64,000 nucleotides of DNA from Cognatishimia coralii (GTDB taxonomy: Bacteria > Pseudomonadota > Alphaproteobacteria > Rhodobacterales > Rhodobacteraceae), in contig NZ_JBBGAZ010000013.1 in the NCBI RefSeq assembly GCF_037478305.1, forward strand, positions 1-64,000, read 5' to 3'. Below, piece by piece: positions 7,369 to 16,762 of the stretch; within the stretch, counting starts at the first letter, position 1; each line of letters begins with the position of its first letter. The notes under the pieces are model-generated. The model was not told the DNA's origin, searched no databases, and saw only the letters and a list, made by a program, of their open reading frames with translations. The position numbers and the translations under genes are program-made.

Positions 7369-8373
7369 TCAGTCTGCATCTTCTTCCTCCGGCGGTCCAT
7401 CCCAGACCTGCGCGGTCTCAGAGTCAAAGAAGCTGTAGTGGACGCCATCCCCTCCGAGCTTTCTGTATTTTGCCAGTTCGGCATCCAAAGCCGTGACCTT
7501 TTCGTCGTTTGGTTGGAACACGCCGAAATAGACGTGCTTAGCCTTTGATCCGAAAATCGCATGATAAATATGGGCGTCGTTCGAATCTGCGCTGTGCCCG
7601 AACACGAAAACGGCGGCAGTAGTTTCCTGCAATGCGCGATAGCAATGGCGGAGATACTCGACAGAGTTGATCTTGCGCAGCTTCGATGTCGAAGTGCCCT
7701 CGGCTACATAAAGAGGAAGTCGCCCGTTGTTCGCAATCTCGTGTGTAATGTTCGCTATGACTCCATCGCCATCGTTCAGAGCTTTGTAGACATCTCCGAC
7801 TCCGTCTTGAAAAAGGTGTAAACCACCATGTAGGTTGAAAGTTCGGCAGTATGCACCTTCTTGGAAAGGGCCTTTGAAACGGCCATCGTCTACGTCTTCG
7901 CCAAGGCCAAACCCGTCAGTTAGCAGGCTTTTTTCCAAATTCACCCAATAGAGCAGTAGGTCATAGTTTAACGTGAAGACTCGGCCTTTGCTAAAGTGCT
8001 TCAGAAACGCTGCCGCGCTTTCATACTGGAATTCGAGGTCTTCCCTATGGGCGGGATGTGTCGCGTTGACGGCATTGACGAGGGCCTCCCTTACCTTTTG
8101 AGCGTCGGCCTCGAGTTCATTGGCATGAACTTCGTTGCCATAGGCCCGCTCGACAATGGATGCGTCCTCGAGAGCCCTAATAACCGCTTCGAAATCTACT
8201 GTGCCAAGTCGTTCAAACAGTGCTTTTACGGGACTGCCGTCTTCCAGCTGCGCTTCCGTCAGAAGGTTCGCGTAATTGAAATACTGCGCAGAAAAGCCGT
8301 TGCCGATCAGAAGAGCCTTATCTTCGCCCTTTGTGGCTTCTATCGCTTGTTGAAAGCTGATGATTTCAGGCAT
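7369..8373 (-). CDS. DUF4917 family protein (SIR2-like), possible defence gene
   Basis: 334 residues. The N-terminus has ALLIGNGFS, the middle FTLNYDLLLYW and then FNLHGGLHLF; GNG, LNYD and LHG are the marks of SIR2-like nucleotide-binding proteins grouped as DUF4917. The C-terminal VFVFGHSADSND resembles the last strand of the Rossmann-like fold. Many bacterial SIR2-like proteins deplete NAD+ in anti-phage defence, but that activity is not shown for this family by the sequence. It stands alone between ardC and plasmid genes, on the opposite strand, with noticeably lower GC than its neighbours, a sign of separate transfer. Function is inferred. Confidence 0.7.
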   Translation of the reverse strand: MPEIISFQQAIEATKGEDKALLIGNGFSAQYFNYANLLTEAQLEDGSPVKALFERLGTVDFEAVIRALEDASIVERAYGNEVHANELEADAQKVREALVNAVNATHPAHREDLEFQYESAAAFLKHFSKGRVFTLNYDLLLYWVNLEKSLLTDGFGLGEDVDDGRFKGPFQEGAYCRTFNLHGGLHLFQDGVGDVYKALNDGDGVIANITHEIANNGRLPLYVAEGTSTSKLRKINSVEYLRHCYRALQETTAAVFVFGHSADSNDAHIYHAIFGSKAKHVYFGVFQPNDEKVTALDAELAKYRKLGGDGVHYSFFDSETAQVWDGPPEEEDAD

Positions 8374-8408
8374 GTTGTTTAACCAATTTCTTAAACCGTT
8401 ACGTGTGT

Positions 8409-8636
8409 TCAGGCACTATTTAATTGTTTTAGATGAACTTGGCTGAGCCCCAGCCGGAAGGCAACGGCCGAATTGAACTGACCGAATTTCCGATTGAAGG
8501 CCTTGGTCTGTGTCAGCCCGATCCCACCGTTTGTGTCGGCATAGGCGAAGGCAAGCTCCACGGCCTGAAGCAGTCGGGACTGGTCCAGTATGGCGGCGTC
8601 ATCGGCAATGGGTCGAAGCTTGATCATGCCCGCCAT
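8409..8636 (-). CDS. Small hypothetical protein, probably the N-terminal remnant of a plasmid gene
   Basis: 75 residues. The first 50 (…DQSRLLQAVELAFAY…GGIGLTQTKAFNRKF) look like a conserved N-terminus, and I recall similar starts in longer alphaproteobacterial plasmid proteins. The remainder (GQFNSAVAF…) does not look like a continuation, which suggests a frameshift or truncation after about residue 52. It is upstream of and co-oriented with the DUF4917 gene. No function can be assigned. Confidence 0.35.
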   Translation of the reverse strand: MAGMIKLRPIADDAAILDQSRLLQAVELAFAYADTNGGIGLTQTKAFNRKFGQFNSAVAFRLGLSQVHLKQLNSA

Positions 8637-8957
8637 ATCAGGTTGTGCGGGGACATGTCATTCCGGTCGTGGCAGGTTCATCCAACTTCAGGCGTCATCC
8701 ATCGTGGACGGATCCAATTCTCTTGCGGTTCGGCGTGATCGGCACGCAGCCCGGCCACCTCGTTCCCCTCTCGTTTTCTTGCCTGTCAATCTCCGTGACT
8801 TGGCCCGTCTGCCGGGCGCGGCTTTCAGCCACCCCCTTCAAGCAGAACTTTCCCCTGGCGGCTCACGCCACCATTCCTCGCGCGACAAAGTTCAGCCTGA
8901 CAGCCGGCCCGGGCAGTCACGGTCTCCCGTTTGCATCGAAAACGAAGGAGAACCGAT
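8637..8957. other. 321-bp gap between divergent small genes
   Basis: No convincing gene. The right end holds the strong AAGGAG (8945-8950) for the next gene. The remainder is GC-rich without clear repeats or promoter boxes that I can defend. Confidence 0.5.
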
Positions 8958-9158
8958 ATGACCAAGTACTACACCGTCACCACCCCGGACACCGGCAAGG
9001 ATGGCAAGACTCGCTTCCACAAGGTGGGCGTCGCCTTCCCGCAGAACGAAGGCGCCAAGTCCTTCATGACCATCCAACTCTTCGCAACCCCGGTGAATGG
9101 CGAGCTCGTCCTCTTCGAGCCCAAAGCCGACAGCGACGACGGCCAGGTCACCGAGTGA
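8958..9158 (+). CDS. Small conserved plasmid protein, unknown function
   Basis: 66 residues from ATG 8958, set by AAGGAG eight bases upstream. The sequence (MTKYYTVTTPDTGKDGKTRFHK…) is hydrophilic, with no signal peptide, membrane segment or known motif. It is the first of three short co-directional genes before the mobilization module, an arrangement typical of plasmid backbone cargo in Rhodobacterales. It resembles short single-domain beta-rich proteins, but I do not recognise a family. Confidence 0.6.
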   Translation: MTKYYTVTTPDTGKDGKTRFHKVGVAFPQNEGAKSFMTIQLFATPVNGELVLFEPKADSDDGQVTE

Positions 9159-9227
9159 CCCGGCTGGGGAGGGGTCTCGTTCCCCTCCCGCCAACATCAC
9201 CGACATTTCGTACGAAGGACAGACACT

Positions 9228-9587
9228 ATGGAACTTCTACCCCAATCCATCCTCGACCAGTTGGCTGCCAATGGCAGCGCCAACCAGACCCGCATCGAAG
9301 CGGGCGAGGACACCATCGACCATCACCCGGTGGTTAAACTCATCACCCCGGATGGCGGCGCCACCTGGCTCCTCAGCGAAACCGATCCCGAAGATCCTGA
9401 CATTGCCTTCGGTCTTTGCGATCTCGGCCTTGGCTATCCCGAGCTGGGATCGGTCCGGCTCAGCGTCCTCAAGGCGCATCGTGGCCGTCTTGGCCTACCG
9501 ATCGAGCGGGACCTCCACTTCGAAGCCGATGCGCCGCTCAGCACCTATGCCGAGCGCGCCCGCGAGGTCGGAGGGATCGTCACATGA
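9228..9587 (+). CDS. DUF2958 domain-containing protein
   Basis: 119 residues. The body PVVKLITPDGGATWLLSETD, then IAFGLCDLGLGYPELGSV, matches the DUF2958 pattern (P-V-K-LF-P-…TWLL-E…D-AFGLCDLG-GFPELG) found in many plasmid and ICE-borne proteins. Function is unknown. The stop overlaps the next ATG by ATGA, so the two are coupled. DUF2958 genes commonly sit beside ardC and conjugation genes, as here. Confidence 0.8.
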   Translation: MELLPQSILDQLAANGSANQTRIEAGEDTIDHHPVVKLITPDGGATWLLSETDPEDPDIAFGLCDLGLGYPELGSVRLSVLKAHRGRLGLPIERDLHFEADAPLSTYAERAREVGGIVT

Positions 9588-9811
9588 GCACCAACATCCA
9601 CCCCGAACACATCAGCGCCTTCGAGGCGCTGACTTCGGGAGAGCACGACAATTTCGCGTTGTTCTCCTGCTTCCTTGACGGCGAACCAGCGGTTGCGATT
9701 GTTGCCGTGACGCCGCCGGAAATCGAGGACGGCGAGTACCAGGTCACACCGCTCTTTGTCGGTGTCACGGAAGGCATAGTGCTCACGGATCACGACGGAA
9801 CCGCCGCCTGA
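9584..9811 (+). CDS. Small conserved plasmid protein, unknown function
   Basis: 75 residues from ATG 9584, overlapping the DUF2958 stop. It begins MSTNIHPEHISAFEALTSG and contains FLDGEPAVAIVAV, suggesting a compact alpha/beta fold. No motif is recognised. It is the last gene of the three-gene string and is followed within 35 bases by a terminator-like hairpin, so the string is probably one transcript. Confidence 0.6.
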   Translation: MSTNIHPEHISAFEALTSGEHDNFALFSCFLDGEPAVAIVAVTPPEIEDGEYQVTPLFVGVTEGIVLTDHDGTAA

Positions 9812-9843
9812 CTGACCCCTGAAGTTTGTCATGAAACCTATAA

Positions 9844-9869
9844 GGTCACCCCATTGCGGGTGGCCTTTT
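9844..9869 (+). terminator. Rho-independent terminator after the small plasmid genes
   Basis: GGTCACCC (9844-9851) pairs with GGGTGGCC (9858-9865), including one G-T pair, with a 6-base loop and TTTT (9866-9869) directly after. Confidence 0.65.
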
Positions 9870-10041
9870 CTATGCCTGTTGCCCCCAGTTTTACACGTGC
9901 CTCAGACAGAGCTGGTGGCTTCTTAATGCGCTTCGTTCCCAAGTGAACTAAGGCCAATCCGGTCAGCGAGGATTGGACCTTGAGGGTATTCTGAAACGCT
10001 CATTCGACTCCCAGACTCACCCTGTTTCAGCTAAAGACGAA

Positions 10042-10074
10042 TTGACATGAAGGTATGAAATATATAAACCGTAG
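10042..10074 (+). promoter_or_regulatory. Promoter of the mobilization operon
   Basis: TTGACA (10042-10047) is followed 15 bases later by TATAAA (10063-10068). The stretch ATATATAAACCGTAG (10060-10074) recurs with one change at 25619-25633 in front of another transfer-region gene, so this may be a shared promoter or operator. The 9870-10041 stretch before it shows no gene. Confidence 0.45.
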
Positions 10075-10134
10075 CAAAGGGAGACATTGGCAGGATATGG
10101 CAAATGTATACACATTTTGTCCGAGGGGTCTGAA

Positions 10135-10719
10135 GTGAAGCGTTCGCGCAAAAACCTGACGATCGAACAGCGCATCGAGATCGCACGGCGCTTCCAGACG
10201 GGCGAGGCAGCGCGGGATTTGTCGGCGGAGTTCGGTGTGTCAGTGCGGCACATCTCGCGGCTGGCGAAAGAGGAGATCGGTGAGGGTGTTGCGGTCCGCG
10301 ACCCTTCTGAGGTTGTCACCTTTCGCGCCTCCCAATCCGATCTTCAGGCCTTCGATGCGGAGTGGCAGGCGCGAGGTTTCGCCAATCGCAGTCAGGCGCT
10401 GAAGGCGGTGGTGCGGGCACGCTGCGGATTCATGGATGTGACAGCGGACCGGATCGATGGGTTTGTCGGAGCCTGGCGTCAATCGCGCGATCTGACCGAT
10501 GCAGGAATGGCTCTCGCCAAGGAGGTGCGGCGGGGGCGGCTGGTGCTCACGGACGAGGATCGGGCGCTGGTTTCCGAGCTTGTCGAGTTGGCACAGAAGA
10601 TGACCCGCGAGCTTGGCGCGATGAAGGATCTGGCACAGGTGCAGCGCGGGGCCGGGCTGCCGAATCTTGTCGAGTCAGGCGTGGCAGGTAGTGGTGGGGA
10701 GGTCGTAGCCAATGGCTGA
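10135..10719 (+). CDS. MobC-like mobilization / relaxosome accessory protein
   Basis: 194 residues from GTG 10135, chosen because GAGGGG lies eight bases upstream; a longer TTG start at 10087 is in frame. An N-terminal helix-turn-helix of the resolvase/transposase kind (IEQRIEIARRFQTGE…FGVSVRHISRLAKEE) is followed by a ribbon-helix-like segment (VVTFRASQSDLQAFDAEW) and a helical C-terminus typical of MobC/TraJ-type oriT-binding proteins. It overlaps the relaxase start by eight bases. It probably binds oriT and helps the relaxase. The origin of transfer is likely in or near 9870-10130 but I cannot define it. Confidence 0.7.
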   Translation: MKRSRKNLTIEQRIEIARRFQTGEAARDLSAEFGVSVRHISRLAKEEIGEGVAVRDPSEVVTFRASQSDLQAFDAEWQARGFANRSQALKAVVRARCGFMDVTADRIDGFVGAWRQSRDLTDAGMALAKEVRRGRLVLTDEDRALVSELVELAQKMTRELGAMKDLAQVQRGAGLPNLVESGVAGSGGEVVANG

Positions 10720-12640
10720 TCCGCTCTCCCTTTACACGTCGGTCATGGGGCGTCTCTGGGAAGACGAGCGCATCCGGGGCAAGGCCCAGGCGCGGATCGA
10801 CGCGCGGCTGGCAGGGCGTCGGCAGGGCCGCAGCTACGCGCGTGTCGGACGGCTTTCGGTGCGCAACATCGCCAAGGCGGCATCGGGTCAGAGCCGGGCG
10901 GCAGTGTTCAAGCGGATCAGGGCAGGGGGGTGCAAAACGCGCGCCTCGCTCGGCAACCAGCTCTCCTACATCAACGACAAGGCGGTCTTTACCTATTCGA
11001 CCATGACCAACCCGCTGGACAATGCAGCGGTTCTGACGGGCGAGCAGAAGGACGAAATCATCGAGGGCTGGTCTGAGACCTGGCGCGGCACCACCAAGCT
11101 TGGCTTCACCTCGCATATGCTTCTGTCCTTCCCGACAGATGTCGGCACCGAGAAAGTCCGTGACATCGCGCTCGACTGGGCGGAGCATTTCTTCGAGAGC
11201 GGCGAATATGGCGACCAGTGGGATTACGTGTTGGCGGTCCATGACGACCGCGCACACCGCCACGCCCATATCGTTCTGAACAATCGCGGCCGAGAGCAGG
11301 GGACCTGGTTCTCCTGCTGGGCTGAGGGGGTAATGTCGCCCCAGCTCATGCGCGAGAAGCAGGCGGAGATCGCAGAGGGCTATGGCGTGATGCTGGACGC
11401 CACCACCCGGCTCGAGCGCGGCATCTTCGCCAAGGCCCCTGGCATCGAAGAAATCTACCGGGCCAAGGAAGAGGCGCGCCTGCCGCGCGAGATCGCAATG
11501 ACGCCGGAGGAGTCCGCCATCGCCCAGGCTCAGGTTGTGGGCTTTGCCAAGGACTATGCCAAGCTCGCCGATCTTCTGGATCGTATGGATCAGCGTCACC
11601 TTGCCCGCGCCGTGCGGGCTATGGCCAAGGGGCTTGGCACCAATACCGTTCACCAGTTCACCGCAGGAGAGATTGATATGAAGGATATCCAGACCGTCGG
11701 GGATGCGATCGAGTATTCCGAACGCACCATCGAGGCCCTGCGGCTCAAGGCCGAGGAACTGGACGGTGAGGCACGTGCCAGCTTCGAGGTGAAAGCGGCA
11801 CCGATCATCCGCGACCTGTCACAGATGGTGCCGGACCCCGATCTGCGGTCGAGGTTCGGCCGTGACCTGGCCGAGCCCTATCCGCCGGGGGCAGGAGATG
11901 CGCGCCTGATCGAAGCACTGCAATCCGGGCGGGATGAAGCTCTGGAGGGCATCCTGTCAGATGCGCGGGATGCGGGGATCGACGGTGATGATCTCACCGC
12001 CCGCATCGTCTCAGGCGGCACCACGAATTACGGGCTGGCCCAAGATTGGGTCGAGCGGGACATGGGCGCCGTGCTGGCGAAGGACGGCCTTACGGTTGAA
12101 ACCGCCAATGATAACCAACTCGATGCGGCGCTCGGACAGGTTGATGGCGTGATGGACCGCCTCATGGAGAGGGCACGGGGACTGGGTGTACCGATCGGGG
12201 CGGGGCTCAATGCTGAGGATGGGCATGACCTCTCTCTCGTGGACGATGCCGACAGAGGACCGAATGCTTACCTGCAGGAATTGGCGGATATGCTGAAAGA
12301 AGGCACACTCACCGAGGAGCAGGAAGAGGTGGTCGAGCGGACTTTGCAGGCAGAGCTCTTCAAGGAGTTGGGAGAGGAAGGCTTGGCCGAGCTGCGGCGC
12401 GGCAACTACACGGTGCTAGAAGAGGCGCTGCCCGGCAAGATCGACCAGATCACGGTTACGCAGGAGTTCCTCGAGATGACCCACGAGGAAACCGGCGATC
12501 AGGTCTTCACTGACCGTGCTGCCGCCCTGCAGAAGGACAAGGTGACGGAGGTGGCCCGGCAGATGGAAGCCGAGCAGGCCAAATCCCGTGATCACAGTCA
12601 ACATATGGGCCGCGATCTCGACGACGAAATGTCCTTCTGA
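10712..12640 (+). CDS. virD2: VirD2-type relaxase
   Basis: 642 residues. The relaxase domain occupies about 75-240. The three-histidine metal site is visible as HDDRAHRHAH at 177-186, and the likely nucleophile tyrosine is in NQLSYINDK (Tyr86). A long acidic C-terminal part (about 250-642) with predicted helices probably carries the secretion signal; it ends in acidic and basic clusters. It nicks oriT and leads the strand through the type IV channel. Its order after the MobC-like gene and before the coupling protein is standard for alphaproteobacterial conjugative plasmids of the VirB/VirD4 kind. Confidence 0.85.
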   Translation: MADPLSLYTSVMGRLWEDERIRGKAQARIDARLAGRRQGRSYARVGRLSVRNIAKAASGQSRAAVFKRIRAGGCKTRASLGNQLSYINDKAVFTYSTMTNPLDNAAVLTGEQKDEIIEGWSETWRGTTKLGFTSHMLLSFPTDVGTEKVRDIALDWAEHFFESGEYGDQWDYVLAVHDDRAHRHAHIVLNNRGREQGTWFSCWAEGVMSPQLMREKQAEIAEGYGVMLDATTRLERGIFAKAPGIEEIYRAKEEARLPREIAMTPEESAIAQAQVVGFAKDYAKLADLLDRMDQRHLARAVRAMAKGLGTNTVHQFTAGEIDMKDIQTVGDAIEYSERTIEALRLKAEELDGEARASFEVKAAPIIRDLSQMVPDPDLRSRFGRDLAEPYPPGAGDARLIEALQSGRDEALEGILSDARDAGIDGDDLTARIVSGGTTNYGLAQDWVERDMGAVLAKDGLTVETANDNQLDAALGQVDGVMDRLMERARGLGVPIGAGLNAEDGHDLSLVDDADRGPNAYLQELADMLKEGTLTEEQEEVVERTLQAELFKELGEEGLAELRRGNYTVLEEALPGKIDQITVTQEFLEMTHEETGDQVFTDRAAALQKDKVTEVARQMEAEQAKSRDHSQHMGRDLDDEMSF

Positions 12641-12654
12641 TCGGAGCACTACCC

Positions 12655-14550
12655 ATGAAACCCATCCCTCTCTGGGCCGCGGTGCCCTTCGGTCTGATCT
12701 GTGGCACGTTGCTGGGCACCATTGTTGCCAGCATCTACCTGGCGCTGGCGCTACGCACTGGTTTTGGCCAGTTCGACATGTTTGCCGTCTGGCGTGCCGG
12801 TGCAGGATTGCGCCTCGCGCATCCAGACGCCTTCAAGGTGGCGTTTGGGGCTGTCGGGTTCGGGGCACTCGGTCTTGGCGTTCTCGCCGCCGCCTGGACC
12901 TGGAAACGGGAACAGGACGACTATGGCTCGGCTCATTGGCAGACCAAGGCGGAGCTTCGAAAGAACGGTATGCTGCAAGGTCCCGGTACAGGTTTTGTCT
13001 GTGGCAAACTCGGCAAGCCGAAATCCAAATCCGAGTTCATCTCCTCCACCGAAATCCCGCATGTGATGATGGTGGCGCCGACCCGGGCCGGTAAGGGCGT
13101 GGGATTCGTGATCCCGAACCTGCTGTCTTTCGCGGGCTCGGTCGTGGTGCTCGACGTGAAAGGCGAGAACTTCGACAAGACCTCACGGTTGAGGGCGCTC
13201 AATGGCGACGAGGTGTTTCGGTTCAACCCGTTTGACTGGGCCAACAGCACCCATCGCTACAACCCGCTGGCCCGCATTGCAGCCTATCCCAATTTTGCGC
13301 AGCAGTTCACGGAAGTGTCTATCCTGGCCGATCTCTTCCTCGACAAAGACAACAAGACCCTCGATACCTTCTCCGAGGCCGGTAAGTCGATCTTTGTGGC
13401 CGCCTGTCTGCTGGCAATCCAGCGCGGCACGCCCACCTTGGGCGAGGTGAACAAGATCGTCTCGGCAGGGGACTACAAGAACGCCCAGTACAGCGCCTAT
13501 GCCGAAGAGGCGAAGGAAGAGGTGGTGCGCGAGCTCTGGACCAACGCGGCCAGCGCCTCGTCCCGGCTTTTGACCTCGAACATCCAGGCCCTGATGACGG
13601 CAGGTCTCAAGCAGTGGGACAACCCGGCGGTGCGCTCTGCGACCGAGGCGAGTGACTTCGACTTTGGCCAGTTCCGGCGCAAACCGCATTCGCTCTACAT
13701 CGTGGTCTCCGAGGATCACATCGCAACACTGGCGCCGCTTCTGCGGCTCATGTTCGCCGACCTCATCGCCAGCCTGCGTTTGAACGAGCCGGGTACCGAC
13801 GAGCCCTGGCCGGTCATGATGATGATCGATGAATTCCAGCAGATGGGGGCGATGCCTTATCTGGAGCGGGCGATCCATTCTCTGGCAAGCTATGGCGGGC
13901 GTGTGGCGATGATTGCACAGTCCCTGGCGGCGCTGGACCGCATCTATGGCTCTGAGGGCCGTGAGAGTCTGGAAAACGGGGCAGGGCTCAAGCTCTACAT
14001 CACGCCGCGGGATCAGCGGACTGTGCGAGAAGTATCGGCGGCGGTTGGCAGCACAACCCGCGAGGCCGTCACGCGCATGTATGGGCGTAATAAAGGGATC
14101 CTCGGGGCGACGTCGACCAGCGCGCGGCTGGAAGAACGACCGCTGCTCTCGGAAACGGAGGCGCGGCTTTTGGATCCGGATGAAGTTATCATCCTTGCCT
14201 CGCCGCAGCACCCGATCAAGGCGCAGCGGATCAAGTATTATGATGATCCGATGTTCAAAGGGATGGTCGAGCAGCAGGAGGGCAGGGGCTACCCTTATCC
14301 CCCGAGTGTGGAAGGGGTGGGGCCTTGGGCCGATGGTGGCGATGACGGCGACGTTGATGAAGAACAGGAAGCAGCCAGCACTCTGAGGTCGCGGCGGCGA
14401 CAGGCGCGCGCGATGCGGGCGGTGGCTGCGAAATCCAATGCCGATGATTTGCAGCCGGAGGATATGGACCGTGACGACGGGGTGCCGCCGGAGTGGGAGC
14501 AAGTGTTGGATCGGCAGGAGAGTTTCATTGAGGATTTGTTGGGGGAATAG
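12655..14550 (+). CDS. virD4: VirD4/TraG type IV coupling protein
   Basis: 631 residues. Two N-terminal membrane segments (about 8-32 and 62-82) anchor the protein. Walker A is APTRAGKG at 141-148 and Walker B is MMMIDEFQQMG. The region between, with VVLDVKGENFDKTS, is typical of TraG/VirD4. The C-terminus is acidic and variable. It is the hexameric ATPase that links the relaxosome to the VirB channel. It starts 14 bases after the relaxase and ends six bases before the convergent virB11 stop. Confidence 0.92.
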   Translation: MKPIPLWAAVPFGLICGTLLGTIVASIYLALALRTGFGQFDMFAVWRAGAGLRLAHPDAFKVAFGAVGFGALGLGVLAAAWTWKREQDDYGSAHWQTKAELRKNGMLQGPGTGFVCGKLGKPKSKSEFISSTEIPHVMMVAPTRAGKGVGFVIPNLLSFAGSVVVLDVKGENFDKTSRLRALNGDEVFRFNPFDWANSTHRYNPLARIAAYPNFAQQFTEVSILADLFLDKDNKTLDTFSEAGKSIFVAACLLAIQRGTPTLGEVNKIVSAGDYKNAQYSAYAEEAKEEVVRELWTNAASASSRLLTSNIQALMTAGLKQWDNPAVRSATEASDFDFGQFRRKPHSLYIVVSEDHIATLAPLLRLMFADLIASLRLNEPGTDEPWPVMMMIDEFQQMGAMPYLERAIHSLASYGGRVAMIAQSLAALDRIYGSEGRESLENGAGLKLYITPRDQRTVREVSAAVGSTTREAVTRMYGRNKGILGATSTSARLEERPLLSETEARLLDPDEVIILASPQHPIKAQRIKYYDDPMFKGMVEQQEGRGYPYPPSVEGVGPWADGGDDGDVDEEQEAASTLRSRRRQARAMRAVAAKSNADDLQPEDMDRDDGVPPEWEQVLDRQESFIEDLLGE

Positions 14551-14555
14551 CTGTT

Positions 14556-15536
14556 TCACCCCAATACCAACAGTTCGGCAATTCCACGATTCCCCTCGAC
14601 CCGCCCCAACTGCACAATCACATCGATCGATTTTCGAATATAGGTCTGCACTTCTGCAAAGGTCAGCGGTGTTCCAGCCTGCAACACCATGATCGCCAGC
14701 CGATCAATGGCGAGCTCTGCTGTTTCGGCATGAATCGTCGAGACGGACCCGCCATGCCCGGTGTTGATCGCCTCGAGATAGGTGAGCGCTTCAGACCCTC
14801 GTAATTCGCCGACCACGATCCGATCAGGTCGCATCCTGAGCGAAGCTTGTAATAATGCCCCAGCTGAGCGCGGGCTGTCCTTGGCCCGATCCGCAAGCAG
14901 GCAGACTGAATTTGGCTGACGCGGAAACAGCTCGAACGCATCCTCAATTGTGATGAGCCGTTCACTGTCGGGAACATATGTCAGGAGATGGCGGGCAAAG
15001 GTGGTCTTACCTGTCGAAGTTCCGCCACTCACAAGGATATTCAGGCGGTTTTCAACAAGCTGCTGCAGTGCTCCGGTCAGATCGGTTTCTGCCTGTTTCG
15101 AAATTGCTTTTAGCTTCTCCGCCCGAATATCGGTCAAGGAAACTGCTTTGCCCTGAAGGTAGGTGGGCTCATAGCTGCGAATGTTGGTTTGCCCAAACAG
15201 CCGGATGGTGATCGCGGCCCCTTGCTCCACGGCGGGCGAAACCACAACTTGTACACGCAGTGGTCGCCCCCGGAACTCGACTTTCCCGGACACCAGCGGG
15301 TTCTTTTCGGAGACTTTAGCCTTTGCGTCGCCAACCATGGTGGTGCCGAGGTTGATTGCATCAGCCGGGTTCACGGCCGTGTCACCACATTCCATCGCAA
15401 TGGAGCCACGTCGCTCGACCCACACCCGACCGTCCGGATTGATGGCCAGCTCGATAACTTCTTCATCGGCTAACCAGTGTTCGAAGGGCGCAAGATAGCG
15501 TTCGAGATAAGAGGAAGGGAGAGCTTCTATATTCAA
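14556..15536 (-). CDS. virB11: VirB11 traffic ATPase
   Basis: 326 residues. Walker A GGTSTGKT is at 171-178, the Walker B-like VVGELRGSEAL at about 240, and the His-box region NTGHGGSVSTIHA after it, all standard for the GspE/VirB11 family. It powers pilus assembly and substrate transfer at the inner membrane. It is the last gene of the leftward virB operon and overlaps virB10 by four bases. Confidence 0.92.
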   Translation of the reverse strand: MNIEALPSSYLERYLAPFEHWLADEEVIELAINPDGRVWVERRGSIAMECGDTAVNPADAINLGTTMVGDAKAKVSEKNPLVSGKVEFRGRPLRVQVVVSPAVEQGAAITIRLFGQTNIRSYEPTYLQGKAVSLTDIRAEKLKAISKQAETDLTGALQQLVENRLNILVSGGTSTGKTTFARHLLTYVPDSERLITIEDAFELFPRQPNSVCLLADRAKDSPRSAGALLQASLRMRPDRIVVGELRGSEALTYLEAINTGHGGSVSTIHAETAELAIDRLAIMVLQAGTPLTFAEVQTYIRKSIDVIVQLGRVEGNRGIAELLVLG

Positions 15537-16762
15537 TGAATAACAACATCCCTGTCTACGAGTACGGTCACACCCGCACCCTGATCCACATAGATTGTCG
15601 GCGACATCGAGACCTGATCGGCGATGACGGAACTGGTGGCGTCAGACAGGTCCGAGCCAATGTCTGCCAGAACATCGGATGCGGTTTCATCGCTGACCCG
15701 ATCTGCGGCTACGGAGGGGGCAGCCCCGATGATCGAGATCAGCGCGGCGCCACCGAAGCGTTCAAGGAATTTGGTGTCGACGAGGCCGGTCATGCCGGAG
15801 CGGCCAAGCCGATCAGCGCCGACAGAGGCGATATTGATTGAGGTTCCGTCGGGTGTGAGGAGACGGGTCCAGAGGATCAGAATTCGCTTCTGGCCGACTT
15901 CGATGCCAGAGCGGTATTGTCCGAAGAGACGCGACCCACGTGGGATCAGGATCCGGTCTCCGGAAAAGGCCGGAACAGGTTCTGAGACGACTGCCACCAC
16001 ATTGCCTGGCAGGTCACTATTGATAGCGGTTTGCAGCGCGGCCTGGATCACGGAGCCTTGCGCGAGGGTCCGATCCGGGATTTCCATACGCGCGGCCTCT
16101 TCGATCTCAAGAGGGCGTGCGGCGGTCTGCAAGTAGGCCTCGTTTTCATTCAGGGGCGCACTTGCGTCCGCCGTGCTGGAAACCGCTGCACCAGAAGCTG
16201 CGGAACTCCCCTGACCATCCGAATACACGACTGCGGGCGATCGTATCTGAGCCGTGAGCAACTCCGCGGCCGCGCGTTCGGCTTCACGGCGGCGCTGTTC
16301 CTCCAGTGCCTTGGTCTGGGCATCAAAGGCCTCGCGTAAATCCCCAACGGCGGCCTGGATTTCCGCGTTGCGGGCTGATTGACTGGCCGCCAATGCCTCA
16401 CGCAGTTGGGCCAGTTCGTTCAGGACCTCCTGGCTCGTTTCCGGGGCAGGGGCCGCAGGCACGTCGAGGGCTTCTTCCACTGCAATCAACGCGTCATTGA
16501 CGCGTTGGTCGGTTTCATCTGGCGGGAACTCCAAGCGCCCTGATCCGGGTCGCCCGTCCTGGAACGGTGTCACTTCGGAGGTTTCGAGCGGGGCAGGGCC
16601 GTCCTGTGCTGCGGTGGCCAGCCAATAGGCCACACCAGCACCACCAAGTCCGAGCGCAATGGCCAATGCCCCTACGCCGAGACCACCGGATCGGGGTTTC
16701 GTTTTGCCATCCTTGAACGTGTTGAGGCGTTTTTGCAGATCAGGATCGTCAGCCATGATCAA
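15533..16762 (-). CDS. virB10: VirB10 T4SS channel protein
   Basis: 409 residues. A short cytoplasmic N-terminus, one membrane segment (about 26-50), a proline-poor acidic stretch, a coiled-coil-rich region (about 120-170) and the conserved C-terminal VirB10 domain (about 205-400; DRTLAQGSVIQAAL…DLPGNVVAVVSEPV…ILIPRGSRLFG) are seen. It spans both membranes and senses ATP energy. Starts at ATG 16762 or 16756; the former overlaps the virB9 stop. Confidence 0.9.
   Translation of the reverse strand: MIMADDPDLQKRLNTFKDGKTKPRSGGLGVGALAIALGLGGAGVAYWLATAAQDGPAPLETSEVTPFQDGRPGSGRLEFPPDETDQRVNDALIAVEEALDVPAAPAPETSQEVLNELAQLREALAASQSARNAEIQAAVGDLREAFDAQTKALEEQRRREAERAAAELLTAQIRSPAVVYSDGQGSSAASGAAVSSTADASAPLNENEAYLQTAARPLEIEEAARMEIPDRTLAQGSVIQAALQTAINSDLPGNVVAVVSEPVPAFSGDRILIPRGSRLFGQYRSGIEVGQKRILILWTRLLTPDGTSINIASVGADRLGRSGMTGLVDTKFLERFGGAALISIIGAAPSVAADRVSDETASDVLADIGSDLSDATSSVIADQVSMSPTIYVDQGAGVTVLVDRDVVIH

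Noticed and set aside
7215..7379. 54-codon minus-strand frame overlapping the end of the DUF4917 gene
   Set aside because: Only a start/stop overlap supports it; no motif and odd composition. The 160-bp gap may simply be ardC flank.
13183..14559. Long open frame antisense to virD4
   Set aside because: It mirrors virD4 on the other strand; the translation is Arg/His/Pro-rich and matches no protein pattern, while virD4 has full motifs.
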